A DNA stretch of 64,000 bases from Diphasiastrum complanatum (Eukaryota > Streptophyta > Lycopodiopsida > Lycopodiales > Lycopodiaceae): the NCBI GenBank assembly GCA_029204225.1, contig CM055098.1, positions 20,028,685-20,092,684 on the forward strand, read 5' to 3'. The position numbers and the translations under genes were made by a program. Of this stretch, positions 62,801-64,000 are shown piece by piece (the stretch's first letter is position 1; each line of letters starts with the position of its first letter). The notes beneath the pieces are model-generated. The model ran no database searches. It was not told the DNA's origin and was given only the letters and a program-made list of their open reading frames with translations.

Positions 62801-64000
62801 TAGAAATAAGAAAACAATCAAAATCTCAAAACAAAGCGAATATGTTGTTGCCTGAAACCTGTCAAGCAAGCATTCGCTTTGCTAAAACTGTCAAGCCACT
62901 ATCACTGGCTAGAATCTAAGCAATCTTCTACCTTTAACAGAAAAAGTAGTACGATGCATTTATTCGTTATTGAGGAACCAAAGACACAACAACAAAGTCA
63001 AGTAGTCATTTCTGCATTATGCAATGAAACCTGCACATTTCTAGAAATAGTGACAACAGAGAAACAAGGAAATTTTAATGTCATGGACAGAAAAGCCTGA
63101 ACTTGCACACAGGAAAAACATATTCTTTTAAATACTGCACAGAGAGTGGACGATTTCAGACCTCCAAGTTTCTGTTGTGGTCCAAGGCCTTGCTTAGCTG
63201 CTGTTTGACATCCACAGCTTCTTGTCTTGCATCTCGCAATTTTGCATAAAGCTTAACACCACCAAGTCAATAACACAGTTAAAGTGGAACAGCATCATAT
63301 CTTAAACCTTAGAAGAAATAATGCTTTTAGAACTTTAAAGGACAGCCTCTACAAACCTAGAAGCTCAAAATGACCCATCACAGGGGTGTGCACTGATTCA
63401 AAAAAGCACACAAGAGGAAGCTGATGAAATACTCAGTGAAAATGCTTTTGCAAAAGAAATCAAAAAAGACGATCTACCACATTGCACTAGAGAGGTTGTG
63501 TCCTAGACATGAATCAATGTGGACTGAATAGATTTGAAGTTCGCATCAATGAAAAAACATTCACAAATCAGAAACAAATTAAAAAAGCCCTTTCTTTCCA
63601 GACTTCAGATAAAGCGTGGAGACAATTAAAAGCTTTTGAAAAACTCGATTCAAATAGGTTCAGGGTTCAGAGGACTTTGCATCACAATTTGGTATTGCTG
63701 TAGAGGGTGTTCATTCTCTTTTACAAATAGCTGATGTCCACCTACCACTTCAAGTTCCTCTTTTGCAGCCATTTTCTGGTTCTGGGCTTGCTCCATAAGA
63801 TTATCTATCTCTCGTTGCATGTAGAACTTTTCAATTTCAAAATCATGAACCTGATTTTACAAGATCATGTAGCAAATCCTTAGAATATGCTCCAGACAAT
63901 CTGGGAAGTTAAAAAAATTTGTAGTAGCAAACCAGAAAAATACCTGTTCCTGCAGTTTCTTCAGAATTTGTCCAGAAACCTCAGTTTCACAGCCATCCAA
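17327..64000 (-). CDS. Long coiled-coil protein gene, C-terminal ~1,530 residues (31 exons)
   Basis: I joined 31 minus-strand exons with GT donors and AG acceptors; phases agree at every junction. The 5' part lies beyond the right edge. The product is almost entirely heptad-rich coiled coil (E/K/L/Q-rich; see KLKSTLQEKSKLE, RLAIELEAASEQW, ALEDAKSEASMSW) and ends in a Ser-rich, probably unstructured tail of about 150 residues. No motor, nuclease or membrane domain lies in the visible part. Length and style fit a plant myosin-heavy-chain-like or golgin/tether protein, or the stalk of a long kinesin such as the KIN-12 phragmoplast group. I favour none strongly; the missing N-terminus would decide. 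Coding sequence is about 10% of the span because introns of 15.0, 13.5 and 4.8 kb hold transposons. No exon has a frame-breaking lesion, so the gene appears functional. Confidence 0.8.
17597..17973 (-). CDS. Coiled-coil gene, exon 30 (Ser-rich C-terminal tail)
   Basis: Begins after TGAATGCAG with MQDRRRNASH. The ~125 residues are Ser/Arg/Leu-rich with no heptads and look disordered. It ends at the LADKENT codons, either at the TAA (17,593) or by splicing to exon 31. Confidence 0.75.
18118..18318 (-). CDS. Coiled-coil gene, exon 29
   Basis: 67 codons, phase 0 at both ends. Contains a KRKPFDLNSV segment with a basic, nuclear-signal-like KRK, then a short final heptad run (LRKKIKEMEQ). Confidence 0.8.
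18403..18459 (-). CDS. Coiled-coil gene, exon 28
   Basis: 19 codons (HKVMLHAATRTLTNTDELQ) between a TTTCAG acceptor and a GTAATC donor; phase 0 on both sides. Confidence 0.65.
18867..19024 (+). mobile_element. 5'-truncated LINE 3' end inside a (CT)n tract
   Basis: A (CT)n run (18,867-18,902) is followed by about 110 bp matching the 3' ends of the other LINEs: GGAGACGTTTCATATGCTCC, then the hairpin at 18,969-18,998, then AATAAAATC and TTTCTTTCTCTC. It is antisense to the host gene. Its tail touches the donor of exon 27, so intron bases from +3 onward derive from the LINE tail. Confidence 0.8.
19025..19097 (-). CDS. Coiled-coil gene, exon 27
   Basis: NECRKYYEHLQKIQGHAERD and a few more residues. 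Its donor GTGAGAGAAAG merges directly into the reverse complement of a LINE tail. Confidence 0.8.
19215..19459 (-). CDS. Coiled-coil gene, exon 26
   Basis: 81 codons plus two bases, strongly heptad (FEGRLEDARWELIEIKEK; KLAAARLEIVELKVELQ). Confidence 0.85.
20056..20158 (-). CDS. Coiled-coil gene, exon 25
   Basis: Gln-rich coiled coil (IQIEQQHWIMTEERMEIE). Complements the phase of exon 24. Confidence 0.8.
20307..20410 (-). CDS. Coiled-coil gene, exon 24
   Basis: VDQLEAMLIRADEEISTL and following heptads; ends with two bases of an Arg codon completed in exon 25. Confidence 0.8.
20555..20650 (-). CDS. Coiled-coil gene, exon 23
   Basis: 32 codons (VCRLQETTETVKKNLEGQ...), phase 0. Confidence 0.8.
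20972..21055 (-). CDS. Coiled-coil gene, exon 22
   Basis: 28 codons (AEDLAKVEDHVVKGLSDE...), phase 0. The 4.8-kb intron upstream of it holds three LINE copies. Confidence 0.8.
21619..21698 (-). repeat. (TC)n/(TTTC)n tail of LINE A
   Basis: On the sense (minus) strand the LINE ends AATAAAGC, T-rich linker, (TTTC)n, then about 55 bp of (TC)n. Confidence 0.9.
21710..21739 (-). ncRNA. LINE 3' hairpin, copy in LINE A
   Basis: Outer pair GTCTT/AAGAC and inner ATGCC-loop-GGCAT, directly upstream of AATAAAGC on the sense strand. Probably the end recognised by the element's reverse transcriptase (inference from other LINEs). Confidence 0.65.
22369..22818 (-). pseudogene. LINE A ORF2 remnant with internal deletions
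   Basis: 149 codons joining three separated parts of ORF2: an endonuclease start remnant (FHGDSREPD), the linker before reverse transcriptase (SSSSGAFWREFIPRAPPP, matching LINE 1 near 32,480), then LFGLYIDELES, which lies after the QGCPLSP motif in intact copies. The polymerase catalytic motif is missing. Confidence 0.75.
22907..22949 (-). promoter_or_regulatory. UAG plus GC-rich hairpin between ORF1 and ORF2, LINE A
   Basis: ORF1 stops at TAG (22,947-22,949). Six bases later on the sense strand begins a 13-bp stem (plus-strand arms 22,907-22,919 and 22,927-22,940, one bulged base) closed by loop TGGGAGC. The ORF1 frame continues open after the TAG through the hairpin into IGVWNCDG of the endonuclease. 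Confidence 0.7.
22947..23977 (-). pseudogene. LINE A ORF1 (coiled coil plus L1-like RNA-binding region)
   Basis: Two overlapping open frames (23,453-23,977 and 22,947-23,456) form one ORF1 with a frameshift near 23,455. The first half is Pro/Ser-rich, then a Leu/Gln coiled coil (LKQEFSQLQGIVVTLLKEK). The second half has an L1 ORF1-type RNA-binding region (ATLVVRFTSLDSRREALR) and C-terminal domain (YMDDDLTYIQVEERRKAF). It has no CCHC zinc knuckle, unlike most plant L1 ORF1 proteins. It ends SSSQS-TAG. Confidence 0.75.
23827..24270 (+). repeat. Poly-G runs and G-rich repeats in LINE A 5' part
   Basis: Three long G-runs (about 23,827-23,842; 24,094-24,116; 24,257-24,270) in a region of repeated GCGAGG / GGACAGCGAGGA words. 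The C-strand is the coding strand and encodes poly-Pro. Plus-strand G-quadruplex potential is high. Confidence 0.85.
24489..25255 (-). mobile_element. ORF1-only LINE derivative (half-LINE)
   Basis: Has the family's 3' end (hairpin 24,520-24,549, AATAAAGC at about 24,509, then a TTTC/TTC tail), but the only coding part is ORF1 with its own stop about 135 bp upstream of the hairpin. There is no trace of endonuclease or reverse transcriptase. It lies head-to-tail between LINE A and the 25.3-kb fragment, and would depend on ORF2 from full elements. Confidence 0.75.
24684..25196 (-). CDS. LINE ORF1 protein, intact ORF of the half-LINE
   Basis: 170 codons from ATG to TGA, uninterrupted. Layout matches other ORF1 copies: short N-terminus, SSWADVLKGSKQ (aligned with LSWATVLKKGTKP of LINE A), an RNA-binding region (TTVFLRFKDALLRQKVL) and the C-terminal STIFMDEDLTPIQWTERKK. 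The Pro-rich N-terminal extension of other copies is absent. The stop is TGA, not the TAG of ORF2-bearing copies, and lies within a 15-bp direct repeat (CTCACGTAGGAGAGG on the plus strand, twice). Confidence 0.7.
   Translation of the reverse strand: MLLSCPPLLEQQLQQSKSSWADVLKGSKQVISESIQEHQKRDLKALNVRVRRASFAGKDLVAEANAFIHSTFGLKEDVIFAAWVGKLQPTTVFLRFKDALLRQKVLCKRGCLKGSTIFMDEDLTPIQWTERKKIIADAKANGFRTLFRDGRPVLVKIAELKISDSSPSPT
25260..25790 (-). mobile_element. 5'-truncated LINE 3' fragment with (TC)n tail
   Basis: Tail (TC)n(TTTC)n at 25,260-25,312, AATAAAGC, and hairpin 25,324-25,353 with one mutated stem base. Upstream on the sense strand is the ORF2 C-terminus: acidic patch FDEDDDED, a His/Arg/Thr-rich linker and ARITSFY near the stop. 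Everything upstream is missing. Confidence 0.75.
25890..25953 (-). CDS. Coiled-coil gene, exon 21
   Basis: 21 codons (TIQQDDKRMDTSILGTNIAR...), less helical than its neighbours; phase fits exons 20 and 22. Confidence 0.7.
26066..26112 (-). CDS. Coiled-coil gene, exon 20
   Basis: Short exon EEIEVLKLDNLNNGD plus two bases of an Arg codon. Confidence 0.75.
26400..26454 (-). CDS. Coiled-coil gene, exon 19
   Basis: 55 bp: LNGCNYEQAPNEGPLVMK. Needed to restore phase between exons 18 and 20, with an AACTGCAG acceptor and GTGACG donor. Not helical: a short break in the coiled coil. Confidence 0.7.
26672..26775 (-). CDS. Coiled-coil gene, exon 18
   Basis: AQQLSKTVELNKEQCKELER then QIVVLEANEKEFRE, good heptads. 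Confidence 0.8.
26873..26989 (-). CDS. Coiled-coil gene, exon 17
   Basis: 39 codons (LLEEKINVLEKALEDAKSEA), phase 0. Confidence 0.8.
27297..27396 (-). CDS. Coiled-coil gene, exon 16
   Basis: ISELSHAQAVQTLLGEKEAE and following residues; completes the Arg codon begun in exon 15. Confidence 0.8.
27538..27644 (-). CDS. Coiled-coil gene, exon 15
   Basis: IQQVRLELQSTKECICKLQE then QIVAAENVGQTEREA. Confidence 0.8.
27750..27869 (-). CDS. Coiled-coil gene, exon 14
   Basis: 40 codons (LKLVQEEVLSTKKALEEQ...). The intron upstream of it is 13.5 kb and contains the main LINE array. Confidence 0.8.
28205..28838 (+). mobile_element. Heavily deleted LINE fragment, plus strand
   Basis: Short pieces of a LINE in order: the end of the endonuclease (MMSNVVLFTFLSP), a piece of reverse transcriptase (GTILQSAVSLEAEA, compare GSILQSEISTEMDA in LINE 1), then the C-terminus with acidic DDEEEDDD and RIPSFY, and part of the 3' UTR (GGGGACGTTTCATACGCTCC). 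No hairpin or tail. It abuts the next plus-strand LINE at about 28,840. Confidence 0.65.
28852..28877. repeat. Perfect 11-bp hairpin upstream of LINE ORF1
   Basis: TGCGTGGCAGT / ACTGCCACGCA around loop GCTG, with a third copy of TGCGTGGCAG at 28,891-28,900. Confidence 0.85.
28904..29705 (+). pseudogene. LINE ORF1 remnant
   Basis: Coiled-coil part (LEFLQLKETVAMLITKRNMM; ALEQKIEQQKEEALSWASVI) is readable at 28,904-29,443. The RNA-binding region and C-terminal domain (LIIRFTSLATRRDALQ; STISMDDDLTYIELNERRK) follow in another frame, broken by a stop after KAF. The last segment ends RDGSHC-TAG at 29,703-29,705. Confidence 0.75.
29703..29743 (+). promoter_or_regulatory. UAG plus GC-rich hairpin between ORF1 and ORF2, plus-strand LINE
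   Basis: TAG at 29,703-29,705, six bases, then stem 29,712-29,723 / 29,731-29,743 with loop TGGGAGC, as in LINE A. One stem pair is G:C here where LINE A has A:T. ORF2 is one frame off ORF1 in this copy, explained by a 2-nt shorter 5' stem arm. Confidence 0.65.
29760..30450 (+). pseudogene. LINE ORF2 endonuclease domain (APE type), broken
   Basis: RIGVWNCAGIHSSS, ETHESPKRGLP, SSGGVTCLY and CYFPP are readable at 29,759-30,204. The domain then shifts frame at the GDFNA position (ARDFNARTSSRQTE) and continues to GEAHELAIYN. The final SDH is missing. Confidence 0.8.
30649..31161 (-). pseudogene. LINE 1 ORF2 C-terminal module
   Basis: Continues ORF2 after a frameshift near 31,150. Contains QFRVSSHQLAIETGRYSG, then the zinc-binding CSMCVMHETEDESHFLFRC (C-x2-C...H-x4-C), then PAYYEIRGRYYCLF. 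The terminal part differs from other copies because the 3' end is lost. This module resembles the C-terminus of LINEs common in invertebrates and fishes (from memory). Confidence 0.75.
31095..32675 (-). pseudogene. LINE 1 reverse transcriptase with in-frame deletion
   Basis: Open from the codon after the TAG at 32,676 to 31,095. Motifs: NYRTIMISHLFAKVYGSIL, GQAGFRPGYTTSDHIFTLR, CCFVDFRKAFDYVPR (first catalytic Asp), KQGCPLSPTLFGLYIDELE, and LLYADDVVLLSR (catalytic DD). After WGLSV the sequence jumps to SWMIRAK: compared with LINE 2 about 120 residues of the thumb region are deleted without loss of frame. Catalytic residues are present but activity is unlikely. Confidence 0.85.
32676..33758 (-). 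CDS. LINE 1 endonuclease domain of ORF2
   Basis: Uninterrupted from the codon after the ORF1 TAG to a TAG at 32,676. All landmarks of APE-type LINE endonucleases are present: LSLWNCNGIHS, ETHESPKRG, GSGGVACLF, AICYFPPE, GDFNARTGSRQTE, GGHSVVDYF and SDHSYLS. It nicks target DNA so that the LINE RNA can prime reverse transcription there. No ATG lies at its start; the frame is open back to the ORF1 TAG. The TAG after PRPKD separates it from in-frame reverse transcriptase and is absent at that position in LINE 2. Confidence 0.85.
   Translation of the reverse strand, partial: GFGPPGLRSGSGALTKALRLSLWNCNGIHSSATAGDFRDFCTTGDILILTETHESPKRGLPCIEGFCWLSTCRGKTRALTSRGSGGVACLFRDSLQPWVELLYTDEQARYIWMRLDHRLMELDRDIFLAICYFPPETSPFTSEEESPFMDISSDIIKYEDRGYILLAGDFNARTGSRQTEFHRAADDPQRIHALDWDDLGLIRRSADAAGPVTSYGERMLQLGEAHGLAIYNGLLQLPGSGDYTCFPHSGGHSVVDYFMGSPFLLHFISSFSVHRTTLSDHSYLSLSVGHLHITPIFSSTPIAKPTYRYTSHHTPLYREALSDLLTYFPHEHTLEEQFLFLVQTIHTAASIAFPSPRPKD
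33719..33761 (-). promoter_or_regulatory. UAG plus GC-rich hairpin between ORF1 and ORF2, LINE 1
   Basis: ORF1 stops at TAG (33,759-33,761) followed by GGATTT and a stem (plus-strand arms 33,719-33,730 and 33,740-33,752) with loop TTAGGAGCG. The frame after the TAG reads straight through the hairpin into LSLWNCNG. Confidence 0.7.
33762..34909 (-). pseudogene. LINE 1 ORF1
   Basis: N-terminal Pro/Leu/Ser-rich repeats (34,391-34,909 in two overlapping frames), a coiled coil (LEERIEQHKAETKTWASLFK), an RNA-binding region (TTLIIRFTGIEERQAVLRL), then after a stop or frameshift near 33,920 the C-terminal domain, and finally RVIYRDGKARYIDTQKSRA before the TAG. It matches the LINE A and plus-strand ORF1 copies. 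Confidence 0.75.
34556..34760 (-). repeat. 60-bp coding minisatellite in LINE 1 ORF1
   Basis: Three to four units of about 60 bp (20 codons). The second and third copies are near-identical and encode runs such as PTPSLALPTPSLPAQPTPA. Because the unit is a multiple of three, unit number can change without breaking ORF1. Confidence 0.85.
35056..35110 (-). repeat. (TC)n tract between two LINEs
   Basis: About 55 bp of (TC)n on the sense strand. It is both the tail of the 35.1-kb LINE fragment and the 5' flank of LINE 1. Confidence 0.9.
35111..35868 (-). mobile_element. 5'-truncated LINE, distinct subfamily
   Basis: Contains only the ORF2 C-terminus and 3' UTR. The 3' hairpin (35,122-35,151) has a different stem (GTGCCC/GGGCAC) and is followed by ATTAATACATTC and then (TC)n, without the AATAAAGC of other copies. 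Its 5' truncation point lies against the (TC)n tail of LINE 2. Confidence 0.8.
35296..35830 (-). pseudogene. LINE ORF2 C-terminal module, 35.3-kb copy
   Basis: Reads LRVSSHQLAIETGRYSG, the zinc motif CQICTLGVVEDEFHFIFIC, PTYYEIRGRHH, then one TAG in frame (35,464), the acidic DDLSDDE, an Ala/Arg/Pro linker and the C-terminal MGIRRFFQD-stop. The order matches LINE 2, so the TAG is a single lesion. Confidence 0.75.
35869..35902 (-). repeat. (TTTC)n(TC)n tail of LINE 2
   Basis: On the sense strand (TTTC)4-5 then (TC)n follow AATAAAGC. Confidence 0.9.
36096..37520 (-). pseudogene. LINE 2 ORF2, catalytic YVDD through C-terminus
   Basis: 474 codons without interruption. It opens with ILLYVDDIVLLSSS (catalytic Asp pair), continues through the thumb (YTYLGVLFTAPLLG, RMIRAKTTTPHDIL) and a long connector, LRISSHQLAIEAGRAWD, zinc motif CRLCSLQEVEDEAHFLLRC, PLYYEIRGRYYCLF, acidic ADDSDDE, basic PPRKKPRC (possible nuclear signal), and ends QRTLHTYFR-stop. 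The last eight residues before Arg fit a PCNA-box pattern (Q-x-x-L-x-x-Y-F). Confidence 0.85.
37394..38832 (-). pseudogene. LINE 2 reverse transcriptase, N-terminal half
   Basis: 384-codon frame (37,678-38,832) with endonuclease end SDH region, NKWYDNDC, NYRTIMIGHTMAKLYATIL, QAGFRRGYSTLDHVLTLR and CFVDLSKASDYV. Frame is lost near 37,740 and again near 37,620, so the catalytic YVDD lies in the next frame. At the site aligned with LINE 1's internal TAG this copy has sense codons. Confidence 0.82.
38840..39586 (-). pseudogene. LINE 2 endonuclease domain
   Basis: From just after the ORF1 TAG it reads FSFWNCGGLS, then a frame with ASGGVACLY, LLAGDFNARTTARQTEF and GGHSVVDYF, with at least three stops between. 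Landmarks match LINE 1. Confidence 0.75.
39546..39589 (-). promoter_or_regulatory. UAG plus hairpin between ORF1 and ORF2, LINE 2
   Basis: TAG at 39,587-39,589 (context CAA-TAG-GAA-GTT), then a stem with arms 39,546-39,557 and 39,569-39,580 (10 of 12 pairs) and a loop containing TGGGAGC. The frame after TAG is open into FSFWNCGG. Confidence 0.65.
39590..40276 (-). pseudogene. LINE 2 ORF1
   Basis: N-terminal 135 codons (39,869-40,276) with a coiled coil (LSQRNELRGLSALLRDIIP; ERQIHDTVECIARIPVLE). The C-terminal part (39,550-39,927) keeps TKSWASTLRSS and a residual LRASQIYYDDLT but most of the RNA-binding region is deleted. Ends NPRSFSKCQ-TAG. Confidence 0.7.
40716..40774 (-). repeat. (TC)n tract at the 5' end of LINE 2
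   Basis: About 58 bp of GA on the plus strand. It is the presumed other half of LINE 2's microsatellite target. Confidence 0.9.
40775..41412. other. Intron sequence, no feature seen
   Basis: Part of the 13.5-kb intron between exons 13 and 14. I see no coding or repeat signal beyond ordinary AT-rich DNA. Confidence 0.5.
41413..41562 (-). CDS. Coiled-coil gene, exon 13
   Basis: 50 codons (FEEEKAAWAATKMAVENALA; KEIDALTKELEQ), phase 0. Confidence 0.85.
41653..41742 (-). CDS. Coiled-coil gene, exon 12
   Basis: 30 codons (AEELQIHITACHEAKSAAAD...), donor GTAAGA. Confidence 0.8.
41743..42962. other. Intron, AT-rich
   Basis: No feature recognised apart from exon borders. Confidence 0.5.
42963..43004 (-). 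CDS. Coiled-coil gene, micro-exon 11 (14 codons)
   Basis: RKESAHLARYEKLE between AAGTTCCAG and GTATTT; 42 bp, phase 0, so skipping it would keep the frame. The acceptor has a weak pyrimidine tract, making this the least certain exon. Confidence 0.5.
43005..44030. other. Intron, no gene seen
   Basis: Start of the 15-kb intron. No coding similarity recognised; the right end may be degraded continuation of the neighbouring copia remnant. Confidence 0.4.
44032..44902 (-). pseudogene. copia gag remnant
   Basis: 142 codons (44,474-44,902) with the typical copia gag start (LNSSNYSLWKVRMESILV, then EAWEILQSIYESK). After a frame break, 44,032-44,382 is Lys-rich with a zinc knuckle CFYCGKMGHYASEC (C-x2-C-x4-H-x4-C). 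About 780 bp upstream on the minus strand is a TGATGTCAGAGCT primer-site-like word (about 45,669-45,681). No pol follows. Confidence 0.8.
44903..46148 (-). other. Leader and probable LTR of the copia gag remnant
   Basis: The primer-site-like word is preceded on the sense strand by TTTGAACA, a plausible LTR end. A matching TGTTGG start could be at about 45,987, giving an LTR of about 306 bp (45,682-45,987). No second LTR was found, so the limits are tentative. Confidence 0.35.
46149..48105 (-). pseudogene. Ty3/gypsy remnant: gag zinc knuckle, RT, RNase H
   Basis: In minus-strand order: gag with CNLCFNCMESGHVPNEC (47,824-48,105), a short protease-RT linker (46,980-47,228), an RT segment with NILIYSKTFEEHEEHLRTV (46,503-46,742; follows the catalytic motif, which is itself damaged), and the RNase H start GFTGIFHRFIMGYAIIALPL (46,149-46,454). 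Many stops; no LTRs recognised. Confidence 0.75.
48273..48641. mobile_element. hAT-like miniature element with 8-bp target duplication
   Basis: Element 48,281-48,633 (353 bp). Perfect 10-bp terminal inverted repeats CATAGTTGCA / TGCAACTATG, flanked by GCCGACAA and GCCGACTA (8 bp, one mismatch). Inside both ends are repeated GAAACGCG/CGTTTC words, including the palindrome GAAACGCGTTTC near the left end. No coding capacity. TSD length suggests hAT. Confidence 0.75.
48642..49149 (+). repeat. Probable LTR with (CT)n, 5' of a copia leader
   Basis: Ends CTTTCCTACA immediately before a tRNA-Met-type primer site (TGGTATCAGAGCT, 49,150-49,162). Contains a CT run at about 49,001-49,060. Its 5' border was not determined and no second LTR was found. 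Confidence 0.5.
49150..49162 (+). promoter_or_regulatory. Primer binding site (tRNA-Met type)
   Basis: TGGTATCAGAGCT matches the usual plant copia primer site. Confidence 0.7.
49865..50304 (+). pseudogene. copia-type gag start joined to gypsy-type protease
   Basis: From ATG at 49,865 the frame gives a copia gag start (RLDGTNYSLWSYMMKNLLIA, then a TGA and a Ser/Asp-rich segment). From about 50,100 the sequence instead resembles a gypsy protease (VLFDTRSSHNIMNSCVVKKL; the usual D-S/T-G is D-T-R). It continues after the inserted copia at 56,032 into a gypsy reverse transcriptase. Confidence 0.6.
50305..51145 (-). repeat. 3' LTR of the nested copia
   Basis: 841 bp; one base of the TGTTGG end is mutated (TGCTGG). 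Contains short tandem CCGATAAGTCG / CCGATATGTCG words near 50,960-51,040, also present in the other LTR. Confidence 0.9.
51153..52693 (-). pseudogene. Nested copia reverse transcriptase and RNase H
   Basis: RT starts at 52,693 side with SSLIKNQTWSLVEAP, DCKWVFKIKYNANG and ARLVARGFAQIPNIDYNET. It continues at 51,856-52,296 with YGLKQSAKAWFKRI and LYVDDTLLSS (catalytic DD). RNase H (51,153-51,422) keeps MFCDNQSAL and ends near the purine tract. Frames are broken at about 52,290 and 51,860. Confidence 0.85.
52891..53454 (-). pseudogene. Nested copia integrase
   Basis: 187 codons with LRSDNGGEYIS (Asp), SPQSNGLAERKNRTL (Glu) and the conserved tail LGCIAYAQIP...FKTILIGYTSS. The zinc-binding N-terminus lies upstream in a broken frame. 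Confidence 0.85.
53877..54726 (-). pseudogene. Nested copia gag and protease
   Basis: Gag piece 54,535-54,726 (SLKMTNGDSLQNHINQFKNL), zinc knuckle CRYCKRSNHEIQDC (54,145-54,465), then protease WFLDSGATQHIS at 53,877-54,236 (active-site DSG). Confidence 0.8.
55219..56031 (-). repeat. 5' LTR of the nested copia
   Basis: 813 bp, directly adjoining the primer site at 55,207-55,218. Nearly identical to 50,305-51,145. Confidence 0.9.
56032..57220 (+). pseudogene. gypsy reverse transcriptase, right half of the interrupted element
   Basis: After the inserted copia: linker residues, then RT with MEHPIELVPGASPVCWPPYR, FSKIDLKSGYHHIQIRDE, APATFMMLVNDVLRDYMGKF, a catalytic motif FIDDILLYS readable only after a frameshift at about 56,850, and KLCKTRVEYLGHVVTVEG near 56,960. 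The RNase H start (YFKVTIPLTNQLQNNN) near 57,140 ends in random sequence; no LTR follows. Confidence 0.82.
57221..58010. other. Intron, no feature seen
   Basis: AT-rich end of the 15-kb intron, no recognisable gene. Confidence 0.5.
58011..58238 (-). CDS. Coiled-coil gene, exon 10
   Basis: 76 codons, strong heptads (DFSQLLEEKLAIAEESIVS; KVERLAIELEAASEQWRLA). Followed by the 15-kb intron. Confidence 0.88.
58684..58905 (-). CDS. Coiled-coil gene, exon 9
   Basis: 74 codons (AEKVNMDRELKLLRGQSMFL; NKTKHQLSSAEHYLQLKNVE). Confidence 0.88.
59072..59269 (-). CDS. Coiled-coil gene, exon 8
   Basis: 66 codons (YQGEILHLRNEVIALRKEVS; RRELDKTKSKIKDVEAKLKS). Confidence 0.88.
59394..59471 (-). CDS. Coiled-coil gene, exon 7
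   Basis: 26 codons (SKVAELEAHLTSLQATMQRT...), phase 0. Confidence 0.8.
59638..60735. mobile_element. Possible hAT-like element carrying GT and GATA microsatellites
   Basis: Candidate element 59,646-60,727 flanked by GTTGCAAC and CTTGCAAC (8 bp, one mismatch). Ends are loosely inverted (AACGGTGTTCCG left; AACGGCGTTCTG on the complement of the right end), with several GGAACG/CGTTCC words near both ends. Internal (GT)n at 59,766-59,808 and (GATA)n at 59,813-59,837. No transposase. Limits are tentative. Confidence 0.45.
60793..61730 (-). CDS. Coiled-coil gene, exon 6 (largest, 938 bp)
   Basis: About 312 residues of continuous coiled coil (LEAELAQVQNERNGLIEML; IEMLEKENTLLAETNRTFLE; ADIELKANLFAEVENMKNLI). 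No Gly- or Pro-rich breaks of note. Confidence 0.92.
61826..61961 (-). CDS. Coiled-coil gene, exon 5
   Basis: 45 codons plus one base (MENENERRLIFTLLHATRTK; ADKALNRMHVAQVASTREE); the split codon joins exon 6 in frame. Confidence 0.85.
62275..62412 (-). CDS. Coiled-coil gene, exon 4
   Basis: 46 codons (LERENELLLQLDLAASFDDF...), phase 0. Confidence 0.85.
62413..63161. other. Intron, no feature seen
   Basis: Ordinary AT-rich intron sequence. Confidence 0.5.
63162..63251 (-). CDS. Coiled-coil gene, exon 3
   Basis: 30 codons (LYAKLRDARQEAVDVKQQLS...). Confidence 0.85.
63746..63850 (-). CDS. Coiled-coil gene, exon 2
   Basis: 35 codons (VHDFEIEKFYMQREIDNLME...). Confidence 0.85.
63944..64000 (-). 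CDS. Coiled-coil gene, exon 1 of this window (cut by the edge)
   Basis: At least 19 codons (LDGCETEVSGQILKKLQEQ). The exon continues past the right edge. Confidence 0.75.

Overview
The window is nuclear DNA of a land plant with a repeat-rich genome. Evidence: GT-AG introns up to about 15 kb, plant-type Ty1/copia and Ty3/gypsy elements primed from tRNA-Met, a CACTA end, hAT-like miniature elements and long CT/GA microsatellites. Lineage is inference. The LINEs are not the usual angiosperm type, so a fern or other non-flowering plant is plausible but unproven. No organelle or bacterial features, CRISPR arrays, tRNA or rRNA genes were recognised.

Layout. 1-2.9 kb: AT-rich decayed repeat DNA. 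2,902-7,503: a copia element with two LTRs and a 5-bp target duplication, missing the end of its 5' LTR, the primer site, gag and protease. 7.5-12.7 kb: unassigned DNA with short tandem repeats, a TATA/GA-tract leader, a 10-bp inverted repeat enclosing 85 nt, and one unrecognised ORF (11,929-12,306). 12.7-17.2 kb: a one-ended CACTA remnant and dispersed repeats. 17.3 kb to the right edge: one host gene on the minus strand, a long coiled-coil protein. I traced 31 phase-consistent exons (about 1,530 residues, N-terminus outside the window); roughly 90% of the span is intron.

The introns hold the most interesting material: a family of LINEs (18.9-19.0, 21.7-25.8, 28.2-30.6, 30.65-35.05, 35.1-35.9 and 35.9-40.7 kb). 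They share an L1-like ORF1, an APE-type endonuclease, a reverse transcriptase and a C-terminal CCHC module. Their 3' ends carry a covarying hairpin, usually followed by AATAAAGC and a (TTTC)n(TC)n tail. They sit head-to-tail at (TC)n tracts. In three of four copies ORF2 is in the same frame as ORF1, separated by one UAG codon; all four have a GC-rich hairpin just after it whose loop keeps GGAGC. This looks like stop-codon readthrough, which I would test first. A PCNA-box-like motif at the ORF2 C-terminus recurs in divergent copies.

The largest intron (43.0-58.0 kb) holds a copia gag remnant, a gypsy remnant, a precise hAT-like miniature element, and a copia-leader/gypsy-pol composite into which a complete copia (50,305-56,031) has inserted with a CAAGT duplication. 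A second hAT-like candidate with GT and GATA microsatellites lies at 59.6-60.7 kb.
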